From Bacteroidales bacterium (lineage in GTDB: Bacteria > Bacteroidota > Bacteroidia > Bacteroidales > UBA1402): a stretch of DNA of 64,000 nucleotides. Below, one piece after another: positions 45,175-53,804 of this stretch (positions are counted from its first letter, which is position 1; every line of letters starts with the position of its first letter). The DNA lies in the NCBI GenBank assembly GCA_017380635.1, contig JAFODP010000015.1, positions 92,159 through 156,158 on the forward strand, given 5' to 3'. A program made the position numbers and the translations under genes. The notes under the pieces were generated by a model. The model ran no database searches, was not told the DNA's origin, and saw only the letters and a program-made list of their open reading frames with translations.

Positions 45175-46953
45175 ATGAGAAAAGTTTTGACAACACTTTG
45201 CCTGTTTGTATCCATTATGAGCTTGATGGCCGCATCGATTTCACCGAAGGTGCCCATGAACAATCAGGAAAATGTAGCAGTGAATGCACAAATTGTGGTA
45301 CAAGGTTCGTCTGCCCTGGTACAGGGAAGCGATAGTTGTTTCTTGAATGGCGAATATTTGCCGGTTACTTCCATTGCTTCCAATATGGCTATCTTCAAGC
45401 TGGGTATCATGGACTATGCCACCGATTATGAATTTGTGGTACGCGATGGCGCCTTTCTTGCCAAAGATGGTTCGCCCATGAAGGGTTGTACCATTCGTTT
45501 CCGCACAACCTTGCCCAAAGCAAAACTTTTCGATGCAGTGGTGGCCAAAGACGGAAGTGGCGATTATACCAGTATTCGCGCTGCTGTGAAGGCGGCTCCC
45601 AATAACCGAACCGAACCTTGGATTATTTTCGTTAAGAACGGAACTTACGAAGAATTAGTTCGTGTCAATCAACCATACATCACTTTGGTGGGTGAAGATA
45701 TCAACAAGACTATCTTGAAATTCAGCATCACTTCCACTGGTGGTCACGAACGCGACAATGCCAACTTCCTCGAAGCCGAAGGTCAAGGTCCGGTATTGGT
45801 GACCAATGCGCCCAACTTTTATTTGCACAACATGACGGTAATCAACAGTTGGGGTTACGAAAAGCAAGCCGGTCCTATGGCTTTGGCCCTGGGTTCTTAT
45901 GCCGACCGCTTCGTTATGTTCAATGCCAATTTGAAGAGTTATCAGGATACATGGCAAACCGGTAGAGATGAACATCGTCATTATGCACGTCGCAGCTATA
46001 TCGAAGGTGCTGTCGATTTTATCTATTGTTCCGGCGATATGGTTTTGGATAGCTGTACGCTTGGTCTTTGTCGCGATGGTTCAGTGATTGTGGCTCCCTC
46101 GCATGGCGCCGGCGTGCAGTACGGTTATGTGTTCCGCGATACCAAGATTGTTTCCAGCAAGCCCGGCGTGCTCCGCACCAAAAACTCATACGGACGTCCT
46201 TGGCATAATTTCCCCAGAACTTCTTTCATCAATACCACTTGGTCTAAGGATGTTCAGTTTACCACGGCCGGATGGACCGATCACATGGGCGGACTGCCCG
46301 TTGTTTTCGCCGAATACAACACCCGCAACCACAAGGGTGAAGTGGTGGATTTGTCAAAACGCAATACCTATTATTATACAGGCGACAAAAATAATCCTAC
46401 GGCCACTTGTACGGCCAAGGCTGTTCTTACCAAGGAAGAAGCCGATGCGCTTACCGTTCGCACCGTGTTGAGTGGCAAGGATGGTTGGGCTCCCGATAAG
46501 ATTTGTCAAGAACTTCCTGCTCCGAAGCTCACTTACAAAGGTGATGTGCTCACTTGGGCCAAAGAAGATCAGGCTATTTGTTACATTGTGATGAGAAATG
46601 GCGAATACTACCAGACCACTACGGAAACCACCATGGCTTTCGAAGGTGATGTGAAGGAATATAGTGTGCGTGCCGTCAGTTATTATGGTACTTTGGGTCA
46701 TGTTTCTTCGGTCCCTTTTCTAGACGGCATTCAGGCAGAAAAGGCCGTTAGTCTGGATGCCCGCTTCGACGGCGAATATTTGCATATCGGACAACTCTCG
46801 GCTAAGGCAACGGTGGAATTTGTTTCGTTAGATGGTCGCGTTCTCTCTTTGGTGGAAGTTTCTTCAAATAGCCGTATTCCGGTAGCTGACGCAGCTATCT
46901 TGGCTCGAATCCGTTGTCAGGATGAAGTTTGCGTGCTTAAATGTATCAGATGA
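45175..46953 (+). CDS. Pectinesterase (CE8) with N-terminal Ig-like domain
   Basis: A 592-residue secreted pectin methylesterase. Signal peptide about 1-19; Ig-like Big_5 domain (about 22-115) ending in IRFRTTLP; CE8 helix from AVVAKDGSGDYTSIRAAVKAAP (about 120). Catalytic region: SYQDTWQT, GAVDFIYCSG (nucleophile Asp) and SYGRPWHN. The C-terminal domain (about 500-592) resembles a sorting tail, VEFVSLDGRVLSLVEV. Removes methyl esters and so prepares pectin for the lyase. It precedes another CE8 gene by 19 bases and shares the Big_5-CE8 order with the large pectinesterase. Confidence 0.93.
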   Translation: MRKVLTTLCLFVSIMSLMAASISPKVPMNNQENVAVNAQIVVQGSSALVQGSDSCFLNGEYLPVTSIASNMAIFKLGIMDYATDYEFVVRDGAFLAKDGSPMKGCTIRFRTTLPKAKLFDAVVAKDGSGDYTSIRAAVKAAPNNRTEPWIIFVKNGTYEELVRVNQPYITLVGEDINKTILKFSITSTGGHERDNANFLEAEGQGPVLVTNAPNFYLHNMTVINSWGYEKQAGPMALALGSYADRFVMFNANLKSYQDTWQTGRDEHRHYARRSYIEGAVDFIYCSGDMVLDSCTLGLCRDGSVIVAPSHGAGVQYGYVFRDTKIVSSKPGVLRTKNSYGRPWHNFPRTSFINTTWSKDVQFTTAGWTDHMGGLPVVFAEYNTRNHKGEVVDLSKRNTYYYTGDKNNPTATCTAKAVLTKEEADALTVRTVLSGKDGWAPDKICQELPAPKLTYKGDVLTWAKEDQAICYIVMRNGEYYQTTTETTMAFEGDVKEYSVRAVSYYGTLGHVSSVPFLDGIQAEKAVSLDARFDGEYLHIGQLSAKATVEFVSLDGRVLSLVEVSSNSRIPVADAAILARIRCQDEVCVLKCIR

Positions 46954-46972
46954 TTCAAAAAAATAAAAGGCG

Positions 46973-48727
46973 ATGAAAATCAGAATCTTATTGACATTGT
47001 TTTTGGTGTCGGCATTCACTTTGTCGGCGGCGCCCAACTTGGTAAAGGTGATGCCCGCCAGTGGAAGTGAAAATGTTGGCATTGCGGGAAGCATTGTACT
47101 GATGTTCGATAAAGAGGTGGTGGCCGGCGAGGCGGTTTGCAGTTTGAATGGCGAAAAAATCGTTCCAACCCTTATCTCGAAAGTTGCCAAATTTGAATAT
47201 GCAGGTCTGCGCTACAGCACCGATTATTTGCTCGAAGTACCTGCCGGTGCTATCCTCGATAAGTCGGGCGAAGCCTTTGCCGGAACGACGGTGAAATTTA
47301 CCACAGAAGCTCGTCCCGAAGTGACGCCCAAACTTTTCGATTTCGTGGTCGATCCCAATGCTGTGCAAACCGGCGCGAAAGTGGGCAAAACCATACAGTC
47401 GGCATTCAAGGCAATCCCGGAAAAATCTGCCAAACGCTTCTATGTCTTCATCAAGAATGGCGTGTATAACGAACGCCTTACCTTGCCCAATACTAAGCAG
47501 AACGTCACCTTTATCGGCGAAAGCCGCGATGGCGTCATCATCCAGAATTCCGGAAATCCTGCCGTTGAAATTTATGGTAAGCATATTTATTTCGAGAACC
47601 TTACGTTCAAGGCAACCAATAATCCCGATGTGACGCAATACAATATTGCCATTTATGCCGAAGGCGAACAGAATATCTACAAGAATGTTCGTTTTCTCGG
47701 ACACCAGGATACGCAGCGCACCGGTGGCGACCGTCATTACATGAAAGATTGCGAAATTCACGGCACCATCGACTTTATCTATGGTAGCGGCAATGTTTTC
47801 TACGATGAATGTTATATCTATCTGGAAAAGCGCAACAAGATGATGTTGGAATCGACTACTTGGGATACGGCTTGTGTCATTGCGGCCGGCTCGCATAACA
47901 TCACCGAAGTATGGGGCCACGTGTTCAACCATTGCACCATCGATGGCGACCCGACCAACGACAATCGCTATAGTCTGGGCCGTCCCTGGCACAATTGCGC
48001 ACGCGCGGTATATATCAATACGGTAATGAAAATAAAACCTTTCGCTTTCGGTTGGACCAGCATGGGTAATCCTCCCACGCTTTATACCGAGTACGGAAGT
48101 GTGGATGCGCAGGGCAATCCTATCGATTTGAGTCAGCGTCACAATAAGTATCTCTACAACGATTCGCTTTATGTCTGCGATTTCAGTCCGGTGCTCACGG
48201 CCGAAGAAGCTGCCAAATATACTTTGCGCAATGTTTTGGCTGGCTCAGATGCTTGGCATCCCGACGAAATTTGTGCAACGCACACTGCTCCTGTCGTTGC
48301 TTTGGATGCTGCCACATTGACTTGGAATGCAGTGCCTTATACCATTTGTTATGTTATTCGCTCTCAAGGAAAATTTCTGGATGCCACGACTGATTGTCAA
48401 TATCAATTGCCGGCTTACGGAGAATATAGTGTGGAAGCTATTGGGGAATATGGTTTCTCTTCTGAACCAACGAAAGTGTTGTATGCCGATCCTGCCGCTT
48501 TGACGCAACCATCTGCCGCTTATACATATAAGGTAGATGCCGGCATGTTGCATGTGGAATCTTTTCTTCCCAATACTTCTCTGAAGCTTTTCGATATGAC
48601 GGGCAAATGTGTGCTCTCTCAGCAGATGGCGGGAAAAACGGTTTTCCCTATTAACGAGCAGGGTCTTTTACTGATGCAGTTGGAAAATGCGCAAGGTCGC
48701 TGGGTGGAAAAAATCAGACTTCAATAG
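46973..48727 (+). CDS. Pectinesterase (CE8) with N-terminal Ig-like domain
   Basis: A 584-residue secreted protein, the second CE8 in tandem. Signal peptide about 1-19; Big_5 domain (about 20-115); CE8 helix (about 120-430) with VRFLGHQDTQRTGG, GTIDFIYGSGNVFYDECYI and YSLGRPWHNC. A fibronectin-like stretch and a type IX-like sorting tail follow (SLKLFDMTGKCVLSQQM...WVEKIRL). It differs in sequence from its neighbour (GHQDTQ in place of SYQDTW), so the two may prefer different methylation patterns; that is inference. Confidence 0.93.
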   Translation: MKIRILLTLFLVSAFTLSAAPNLVKVMPASGSENVGIAGSIVLMFDKEVVAGEAVCSLNGEKIVPTLISKVAKFEYAGLRYSTDYLLEVPAGAILDKSGEAFAGTTVKFTTEARPEVTPKLFDFVVDPNAVQTGAKVGKTIQSAFKAIPEKSAKRFYVFIKNGVYNERLTLPNTKQNVTFIGESRDGVIIQNSGNPAVEIYGKHIYFENLTFKATNNPDVTQYNIAIYAEGEQNIYKNVRFLGHQDTQRTGGDRHYMKDCEIHGTIDFIYGSGNVFYDECYIYLEKRNKMMLESTTWDTACVIAAGSHNITEVWGHVFNHCTIDGDPTNDNRYSLGRPWHNCARAVYINTVMKIKPFAFGWTSMGNPPTLYTEYGSVDAQGNPIDLSQRHNKYLYNDSLYVCDFSPVLTAEEAAKYTLRNVLAGSDAWHPDEICATHTAPVVALDAATLTWNAVPYTICYVIRSQGKFLDATTDCQYQLPAYGEYSVEAIGEYGFSSEPTKVLYADPAALTQPSAAYTYKVDAGMLHVESFLPNTSLKLFDMTGKCVLSQQMAGKTVFPINEQGLLLMQLENAQGRWVEKIRLQ

Positions 48728-48752
48728 TATGTTAAAATAGTTAGTTTTTAGA

Positions 48753-48800
48753 GAGAAGGGGGTGTTTCTTTTGCGGGGAATGCCCTCTTTTCTTTATAGA
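48753..48800 (+). terminator. Probable terminator after the tandem CE8 genes
   Basis: AGAGAAGGGGG pairs imperfectly with CCCTCTTTTCT across a loop of about 25 bases, followed by TTTATAG. The stem is imperfect. Confidence 0.45.
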
Positions 48801-48812
48801 GAGATAGGTACA

Positions 48813-48843
48813 AAAAAAGCCCGACCCAGTGGATCAGGCTTTA
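48813..48843 (-). terminator. Terminator of the small membrane protein gene
   Basis: On the minus strand AAAGCCTGATC and GGGTCGGGCTTT form a stem followed by TTTT. Confidence 0.75.
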
Positions 48844-48866
48844 TGTGTTCAACAAGAATGGCTCTT

Positions 48867-49049
48867 TTAGATGAGACGCTTGTTAACGAATACTTCTGCA
48901 AGGATACCGGCTACGAACAAACCGGCGGCAATGAACAAATGTGTATTCTGCAAAACGCCTTGGAATTGAGCGGTGGCCAAAACAGCTACGCCGGCCAAAA
49001 CGAGAATAGAACCGGTGTTCTTAGCCAAAAGGGTGAAAAATCTTTTCAT
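48867..49049 (-). CDS. Small two-helix membrane protein
   Basis: A 60-residue protein: basic start MKRFFTLLAKN, membrane helices about 12-30 and 37-54, C-terminal KRLI. It has a start codon, a promoter of Bacteroidetes form (TTG 49116-49118, 19 bases, TATCTTTG 49089-49096 on the minus strand) and a terminator, so it is a real single-gene unit. Short proteins of this kind are common near rpsF in related genomes as far as I recall. Function unknown. Confidence 0.75.
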   Translation of the reverse strand: MKRFFTLLAKNTGSILVLAGVAVLATAQFQGVLQNTHLFIAAGLFVAGILAEVFVNKRLI

Positions 49050-49088
49050 TATGATGATATTTAATTGTTTGACTTTGAATCATTGGCG

Positions 49089-49118
49089 CAAAGATAAGCA
49101 TTAAATCAATTATTACAA
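49089..49118 (-). promoter_or_regulatory. Promoter of the small membrane protein gene
   Basis: Minus strand: TTG (49116-49118), 19 bases, then TATCTTTG (49089-49096), with the start codon 40 bases on. Confidence 0.65.
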
Positions 49119-49164
49119 CAAAATCTGTGGGCTTTTTTCTTGAGGAAAATAATGATAGAATCAT

Positions 49165-49195
49165 TTTGTGGTTTCGAGAAATAGCACTACCTTTG
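49165..49195 (+). promoter_or_regulatory. Promoter of rpsF-rpsR-rplI
   Basis: TTTG (49165-49168), 19 bases, TACCTTTG (49188-49195). A full match to the Bacteroidetes consensus. The leader to rpsF is about 65 bases. Confidence 0.85.
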
Positions 49196-49268
49196 CGCCG
49201 CTCTTTGAGTTATTGCCTCTTGGTAAGTCAAAGATTATCTAATTAATTAATTTTTAAACGTTTCATTT

Positions 49269-49604
49269 ATGAACAATTACGAAACCGTTTTCATTTTGAC
49301 TCCCGTTTTGTCTGAACAACAGATGAAGGAAACGGTAGAAAAATTCAAAAACCTTTTGGTTGCAGAAGGTTCTGAAATTGTGCATGAAGAAAATTGGGGT
49401 CTTCGCAAGCTGGAATACGCTATCCAGAAAAAGACCACCGGTTTCTATCAGCTCATCGAATTCAAGGCCAACCCTGAAGTGGTTGCCAAGTTGGAAACCC
49501 AATTCCGTCGTTCGGATCAAGTGCTCCGTTTCTTGGTGTTGAAGCAGGATAAATTCTTCGCTCAATACGCAGAAAAGAGAAGAAGTTTGAAAAAATCTAA
49601 TTAA
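49269..49604 (+). CDS. rpsF: 30S ribosomal protein S6
   Basis: A 111-residue small-subunit protein that pairs with S18 on the platform. [26 protein letters not shown] and [25 protein letters not shown] are S6 signatures. First gene of the rpsF-rpsR-rplI operon; 17 bases to rpsR. No priB/ssb lies between, as usual for this phylum. Confidence 0.98.
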   Translation: MNNYETVFILTPVLSEQQMKETVEKFKNLLVAEGSEIVHEENWGLRKLEYAIQKKTTGFYQLIEFKANPEVVAKLETQFRRSDQVLRFLVLKQDKFFAQYAEKRRSLKKSN

Positions 49605-49621
49605 GTAAAGGAGAACTAATT

Positions 49622-49891
49622 ATGGCACAGAATCCCAATGAAGTAAGGTATCTTGTACCTCCCACGGTTGATACCAAGAAGAAAAAATATTGCCGTTTCA
49701 AAAAGAACGGTATCAAGTTTATCGACTACAAGGATCCCGAATTCTTGAAGAAATTCTTGAACGAACAAGGTAAGTTGTTGCCCCGTCGCATCACCGGTAC
49801 CTCTTTGAAATATCAGCGCAAGATTGCTCAAGCCGTTAAACGTGCTCGTCATCTCGCTTTGCTGCCTTACGTAACCGATTTAATGAAGTAA
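49622..49891 (+). CDS. rpsR: 30S ribosomal protein S18
   Basis: An 89-residue protein with [65 protein letters not shown], the full S18 core. A GGAG-containing site precedes the start (AAAGGAGAACT). Middle gene of the operon. Confidence 0.98.
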   Translation: MAQNPNEVRYLVPPTVDTKKKKYCRFKKNGIKFIDYKDPEFLKKFLNEQGKLLPRRITGTSLKYQRKIAQAVKRARHLALLPYVTDLMK

Positions 49892-49897
49892 GAGACT

Positions 49898-50344
49898 ATG
49901 GAAATTATTTTGAAAGAAGACATCGTCAATCTCGGCTACAAAGACGATATTGTAAAAGTTAAAGACGGTTATGGCCGCAACTATCTGATTCCTCAGGGCA
50001 AGGCTGTCATTGCCAGCGAATCTGCCAAGAAAGTGTTGGCTGAAAACTTGAGACAACGTGCTCACAAGATTGAAAGACTGAGAAGCGAAGCTGCTGCTAT
50101 GGCTGAAAAGTTGAACGCAGTTTCATTGACCATCGCTGCTAAGGCTGCTGAAGGTGGCAAGATTTACGGTTCAGTAAGCAACATCCAAGTGGCTGAAGAA
50201 TTGGCTAAATTGGGCCTCGAAGTTGATCGCAAGAGCATCGTAATGAAAGACGCTAAGGAACTTGGTGAATATACCGCTGTTGTTAAGTTGTATAAGGAAA
50301 TCCAAGGCACCGTTGCTTTCACCGTTGTTGCTGAAGCTGAATAA
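49898..50344 (+). CDS. rplI: 50S ribosomal protein L9
   Basis: A 148-residue protein. The N-terminal 23S-binding domain starts MEIILKEDIVNLGYKDDIVKVKDGYGRNYLIPQGKAV; a long connecting helix and the C-terminal domain (GGKIYGSVSNIQVAEEL) follow. Last gene of the operon, ending in a terminator. Confidence 0.98.
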   Translation: MEIILKEDIVNLGYKDDIVKVKDGYGRNYLIPQGKAVIASESAKKVLAENLRQRAHKIERLRSEAAAMAEKLNAVSLTIAAKAAEGGKIYGSVSNIQVAEELAKLGLEVDRKSIVMKDAKELGEYTAVVKLYKEIQGTVAFTVVAEAE

Positions 50345-50363
50345 TTTAAGCTTTACATAGCAT

Positions 50364-50399
50364 AAAGAAACCGACCTCAATCATGGGGTCGGTTTTTTG
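50364..50399 (+). terminator. Terminator of rpsF-rpsR-rplI
   Basis: AAACCGACC and GGTCGGTTT pair across a loop of about 10 bases, then TTTTG. Confidence 0.85.
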
Positions 50400-50430
50400 T
50401 TGTTTGATGATGTCTGCTTGCTTGCCGGCA

Positions 50431-50610
50431 GCATTGCACTTGAATCTCGCTTGTCGCTCGCTTGCGGCGGCATTGCACTTGAATCTCGCTTGTCGCTTGC
50501 TTGCAGCAGCATTGCACTTGAATCTCGCTTGTCGCTCGCTTGCAGCAGCATTGCACTTGAATCTCGCTTGTCTGCTTCCTTGCGGCAGCATTGCGCTTGT
50601 CGCTTGGCTG
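50431..50610. repeat. 39-bp tandem repeat array
   Basis: Units start at 50431, 50470, 50509, 50548 and 50588, each opening with GCATTGCACTTGAATCTCGC (the last unit is divergent and cut short). Four are 39-40 bp. Because 39 is divisible by three, several frames stay open through it, but no start, composition or partner supports a gene. The stretch 50400-50830 contains only this array and the palindrome described next. Confidence 0.9.
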
Positions 50611-50794
50611 CTCATCGCTGCTTCGTTTGGCTTTCGCCTAAAACGAAGAACTCGGCCTTATAGCCAGCCTCGCTTCGTGCTACTCCGCTCGGCAGGCTAA
50701 CGCGCCTCAAACAGCTTCGTTTTTATACGGCTACAGCCCGCACTGCGCTCTTCCGCTCTTCGCGGAATCGCTCCAAGCGCAATGCTGCCGCAAG
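50579..50794. repeat. Large palindrome between rplI and the glycosyltransferase gene
   Basis: CTTGCGGCAGCATTGCGCTTG (50579-50599) is the perfect inverse of 50774-50794. The 174 bases between contain smaller inverse pairs (TTCGTTT/AAACGAA; TAGCC/GGCTA). The left arm is the last unit of the tandem array, so the array and the palindrome are linked. Confidence 0.8.
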
Positions 50795-50830
50795 TGGGCA
50801 ACGAGCGCACCACTGCAGTCGGTGAATAGT

Positions 50831-52006
50831 TTAGAACTTCAAATCGCTGAAGTGTTTTTTGCCTTTCAGGAAATAATCGACGATGGAAATGCCGTGATAG
50901 ATTTCGGGAATGTCCTGATGGATGGCTGAGGCTTGCACTTCGCGGCGAACGCTTTCGTAGTCGGGCTTCATCTGGCGATAGGCGCGACGCGCTTCGAAAA
51001 CTGCCTTGGCATTTTTGCGTTCGCCCTTCAACAGGAAGAAGATGGCTGCGATAAAGTCGAGTAGGGCTCTTTGGAAAAGCGTACTTTTCAATTTCTTTTC
51101 GGGCAGGTTTTTGTAGAGCATCAATAGGTTGTTGCGGAAATTGAGGAAAGTTTTGCGTGGGTTTTCAGTACTGAGCGTGCCGCCGCCCCAGTGCCACACG
51201 CGACTTTCGGGCAAGCAGACAAGGCGGCGGCCGCGACTGCGCAATCGCCAGCACAAGTCAATTTCTTCCATGTGGGCAAAGAAACGCGCGTCCAATCCAC
51301 CGGCTTGCAAATAATCCTGGCGACGAATGAGCAGACAAGCACCTGTGGCCCAAAATAAATCGATGGCAGTGTCGTACTGTCCCATGTCTTTTTCTATGTC
51401 AGACTGTATGCGGCCCCGACAGAAAGGATAACCCAGTCGGTCGATGAAGCCGCCGGCTGCGCCGGCGTGCTCAAACATGCCCGGCTCTCTGTCTGACAAG
51501 ATCTTCGGCTGACAAGCGGCCACCTCGGGATGCGCGTCCATATAAGCAATCATCGGCTGCAACCAATTCGCTTCCACGCGCACATCGTCGTTCAAAAGCA
51601 CCACATATTCAGCCTCCACCGACTTAATAGCACGATTGTAACCTTCGGCAAAGCCATAGTTTTTGTCCAAAGTCAACACTTCGCATTGCGAAGCATAATG
51701 CTCTGATAGCCAAGCTAAAGAATCGTCGGTAGAACCATTGTCGGCAATCACCACTTTCGTTCCGGTGGGAAAATTTCCACAAGCATTTTCCCCGCAGGAA
51801 AGTTCTCCGCGCGAGTCACAGGAATCTTCTCCACACGAATCGCTCAAATCGCACAAATCGCTCGAATCGCTCGAATCGCTCGAAAGCTCGCTATGCGAGC
51901 CGCTTGAAACATCGTTTTGCAAACTATGCTGCAGCACGCCCGGCAAATATTTCTCGAGCAAATGTCGTCCGTTCCAATTGAGTATGATGATGGCGGTCTT
52001 TGTCAT
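50831..52006 (-). CDS. Glycosyltransferase family 2 protein
   Basis: A 391-residue cytosolic GT-A enzyme, probably for surface polysaccharide or O-antigen. MTKTAIIILNWNGRHLLEKYLPGVLQ is the GT2 N-terminus (rhamnosyltransferase-like subgroup). VVIADNGSTDDSL, YVVLLNDDVRVEANWLQPM (DxD-type metal site), WATGACLLIRRQDYLQAGGLDARFFAHMEEIDLCWRLR all match. Between the first two strands sits a Ser/Asp/Cys-rich insertion (about residues 33-77) absent from typical members. It ends at the edge of the repeat region and lies 12 bases after mtaB on the minus strand. Confidence 0.93.
   Translation of the reverse strand: MTKTAIIILNWNGRHLLEKYLPGVLQHSLQNDVSSGSHSELSSDSSDSSDLCDLSDSCGEDSCDSRGELSCGENACGNFPTGTKVVIADNGSTDDSLAWLSEHYASQCEVLTLDKNYGFAEGYNRAIKSVEAEYVVLLNDDVRVEANWLQPMIAYMDAHPEVAACQPKILSDREPGMFEHAGAAGGFIDRLGYPFCRGRIQSDIEKDMGQYDTAIDLFWATGACLLIRRQDYLQAGGLDARFFAHMEEIDLCWRLRSRGRRLVCLPESRVWHWGGGTLSTENPRKTFLNFRNNLLMLYKNLPEKKLKSTLFQRALLDFIAAIFFLLKGERKNAKAVFEARRAYRQMKPDYESVRREVQASAIHQDIPEIYHGISIVDYFLKGKKHFSDLKF
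51775..51910 (-). repeat. Short-period repeat encoding a low-complexity insertion in the GT2 gene
   Basis: The nine-base word TCGCTCGAA and variants recur in-frame, most cleanly at 51837-51890 on the plus strand, giving SSDSSDSSDLCDLSDSC-type protein sequence. The frame is preserved. Confidence 0.75.
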
Positions 52007-52018
52007 AATGGTCTGATA

Positions 52019-53320
52019 TTAAGAAAGTTTGGCAATCAAGGCACTCTTGTCTTCATTGAAGTTGCCCAAGCATAAAGTTTGCGTGCTGTTTTCCCAATCC
52101 TTGCGATAAGGCGCTTCCACCCGGATATAATTGTCGCTAAAACCGTACATTTTGCCGTTTTTCTTGCCATGTTCAAAGAGAACGCTGCGCTTTTTCCCGC
52201 TTTGCGAACGATAAAATTCCAAGCGCTTCTGTTCCGAAAGTTCGTGCAAAAGACGGCTGCGTTGCTTTTTGTCCTTCTCGGCCACCTTATAATCTATGTT
52301 CAAAGCTCTCGTGCCGGGGCGTTCCGAATAACTGAACACGTGCAATTGCGAAATGGGCAGACTTTCCAGAAACTGACGGCCGTCTTCGAACAGCTCCTCT
52401 TTTTCGCCACGCATGCCCACAATCACGTCCACACCGATAAAGGCATCCGGCATGGCTTTTTTGATGGCGTGAATCTTTTCGGCAAACAATTCCCGATGAT
52501 AATGTCGGCCCATCAAGTCGAGCATCTCGTTGTTGCCGGCTTGCAGTGGCAGATGGAAATGCGGTGCAAAACGTTTCGATTGAGCTACGAAGGCAATCAT
52601 TTCATCGCTCAATAAATCGGGTTCCATCGACGAAATACGGTAACGCTCAATGCCTTCCACTTGGTCTAAGGCTTGTATCAGCTGCAGGAAATTTTCTCCG
52701 GTACTTTTGCCGAAAGTACCAATGTTGATACCCGTCAGTACGATTTCCTTGCCACCGTTTTCGGCCACTTCCTTGGCTTGTGCCACCAAAGAGGCGATAT
52801 CGGGATTGCGGCTGCGTCCGCGGGCGTAAGGCACTGTGCAATAGGCGCAAAAATAATCGCAGCCATCCTGCACTTTCAAGAAAAAGCGGGTGCGATTGCC
52901 TTTGGAACAAGCGGGCAAAAATCGTTTAATTTCGTCGTTGGCAGAGGCTTTTACTAGGCAGTTTTCACGCTTTTTATCTTCGATGAGCTCGGCCATTTCC
53001 AACTTAAAATCGGCGCCCAATACCAAATCGACGCCGGGGATGTTGGCGATTTCTTGCGGTTTCAGTTGCGCGTAACATCCGCACACGGCCACGAAAGCCT
53101 GCGGATACATGCGAACCAATTTATGTATGGTCTGGCGATCTTTTTGGTCGGCGGTTTCCGTCACCGAGCAAGTGTTGATGATGCACAAATCGGCTTCTTC
53201 GCCCATTTTAACCTGACGATATCCTTTTTGTTCCAACAATTGCAACATGGCGGCGCTTTCGGCAAAATTTAATTTGCAGCCCAAAGTTTGTATCACCACT
53301 GTTTTCTGCTCTTTTTTCAT
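52019..53320 (-). CDS. mtaB: tRNA t6A37 methylthiotransferase MtaB
   Basis: A 433-residue radical SAM enzyme that converts t6A37 to ms2t6A37 in tRNAs. The N-terminal UPF0004 domain has VIQTLGCKLNFAESAAM, INTCSVTETADQKD and VCGCYAQLKP, giving the three cluster cysteines. The radical SAM domain has VQDGCDYFCAYCTVPYARGRSR (CxxxCxxC). A C-terminal TRAM-like segment follows (about 375-433). The 'CKLNFAE' wording and KIQDGC-type context favour MtaB over MiaB or RimO. Followed by the GT2 gene. Confidence 0.93.
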   Translation of the reverse strand: MKKEQKTVVIQTLGCKLNFAESAAMLQLLEQKGYRQVKMGEEADLCIINTCSVTETADQKDRQTIHKLVRMYPQAFVAVCGCYAQLKPQEIANIPGVDLVLGADFKLEMAELIEDKKRENCLVKASANDEIKRFLPACSKGNRTRFFLKVQDGCDYFCAYCTVPYARGRSRNPDIASLVAQAKEVAENGGKEIVLTGINIGTFGKSTGENFLQLIQALDQVEGIERYRISSMEPDLLSDEMIAFVAQSKRFAPHFHLPLQAGNNEMLDLMGRHYHRELFAEKIHAIKKAMPDAFIGVDVIVGMRGEKEELFEDGRQFLESLPISQLHVFSYSERPGTRALNIDYKVAEKDKKQRSRLLHELSEQKRLEFYRSQSGKKRSVLFEHGKKNGKMYGFSDNYIRVEAPYRKDWENSTQTLCLGNFNEDKSALIAKLS

Positions 53321-53362
53321 GATGTTTTATTGATTGGCAAAGGTAGTGAATTTCTGGCTTGT

Positions 53363-53713
53363 TTATCGTACGATGACGATTTCGGCGCTTGCTATTTCGC
53401 CTTGAATGGGCGGATGCATTTTTCGCAGCTTTACTTCCACTTCGACTATCTTGGGAAAATCGCTTTTCAGCTTGCTTGCAATGCGTTCTGCCACATGTTC
53501 TATCAAACGGACTCTTTCGCTCATGATTTGTTTAACATCCTCGTAGATAAGCGCATAGTTGATGGTGTCATCCAAATTGTCGCTCAAACAGGCTTCCTTT
53601 AGATCCATCTTTAGTGCCAAATCGATTTCGTAGTCGTTGCCGACCCATTTTTCCTGCTCCAAACAACCATGATATGCGTGGAACTTCATTCCGTTCAATC
53701 GTAGAATATCCAT
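53363..53713 (-). CDS. folB: Dihydroneopterin aldolase
   Basis: A 116-residue folate-pathway enzyme converting 7,8-dihydroneopterin to 6-hydroxymethyl-dihydropterin. MDILRLNGMKFHAYHGCLEQEKWVGNDYEIDLALKMD is the standard start, followed by DTINYALIYEDVKQIM, LIEHVAERIASKLKSDFP and KMHPPIQGEIASAEIVI. The frame extends 15 codons upstream to 53758, but that part overlaps the promoter (TACTTTTG, 53735-53742), so ATG 53713 is used. Divergent from the bactofilin gene. Confidence 0.94.
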   Translation of the reverse strand: MDILRLNGMKFHAYHGCLEQEKWVGNDYEIDLALKMDLKEACLSDNLDDTINYALIYEDVKQIMSERVRLIEHVAERIASKLKSDFPKIVEVEVKLRKMHPPIQGEIASAEIVIVR

Positions 53714-53734
53714 AGAAATCAATAAAATAATACA

Positions 53735-53773
53735 CAAAAGTACACAAACTTTACGCAAAAGTCCCTATCTTTG
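53735..53773. promoter_or_regulatory. Divergent -7 boxes of folB (-) and the bactofilin gene (+)
   Basis: Minus-strand TACTTTTG at 53735-53742 and plus-strand TATCTTTG at 53766-53773. The two promoter regions overlap in a 40-base AT-rich stretch. Confidence 0.65.
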
Positions 53774-53804
53774 CGCAGAAGTTTTAAATAATCTCCAACC
53801 ACTT

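Noticed and set aside
50431..50610. Possible CRISPR array
   Set aside because: The repeats are head to tail with no unique spacers, and no cas genes are nearby.
50346..50700. Open frames of 88-105 residues on both strands over the 39-bp repeats
   Set aside because: The repeat length is a multiple of three, so frames stay open by default. The proteins are simple repeats with no known motif, and the region is a palindrome plus array.
53714..53758. Longer N-terminus for folB with a hydrophobic leader
   Set aside because: It would include the -7 box TACTTTTG, and folB is a cytosolic enzyme that starts at MDILRLNGMKF.
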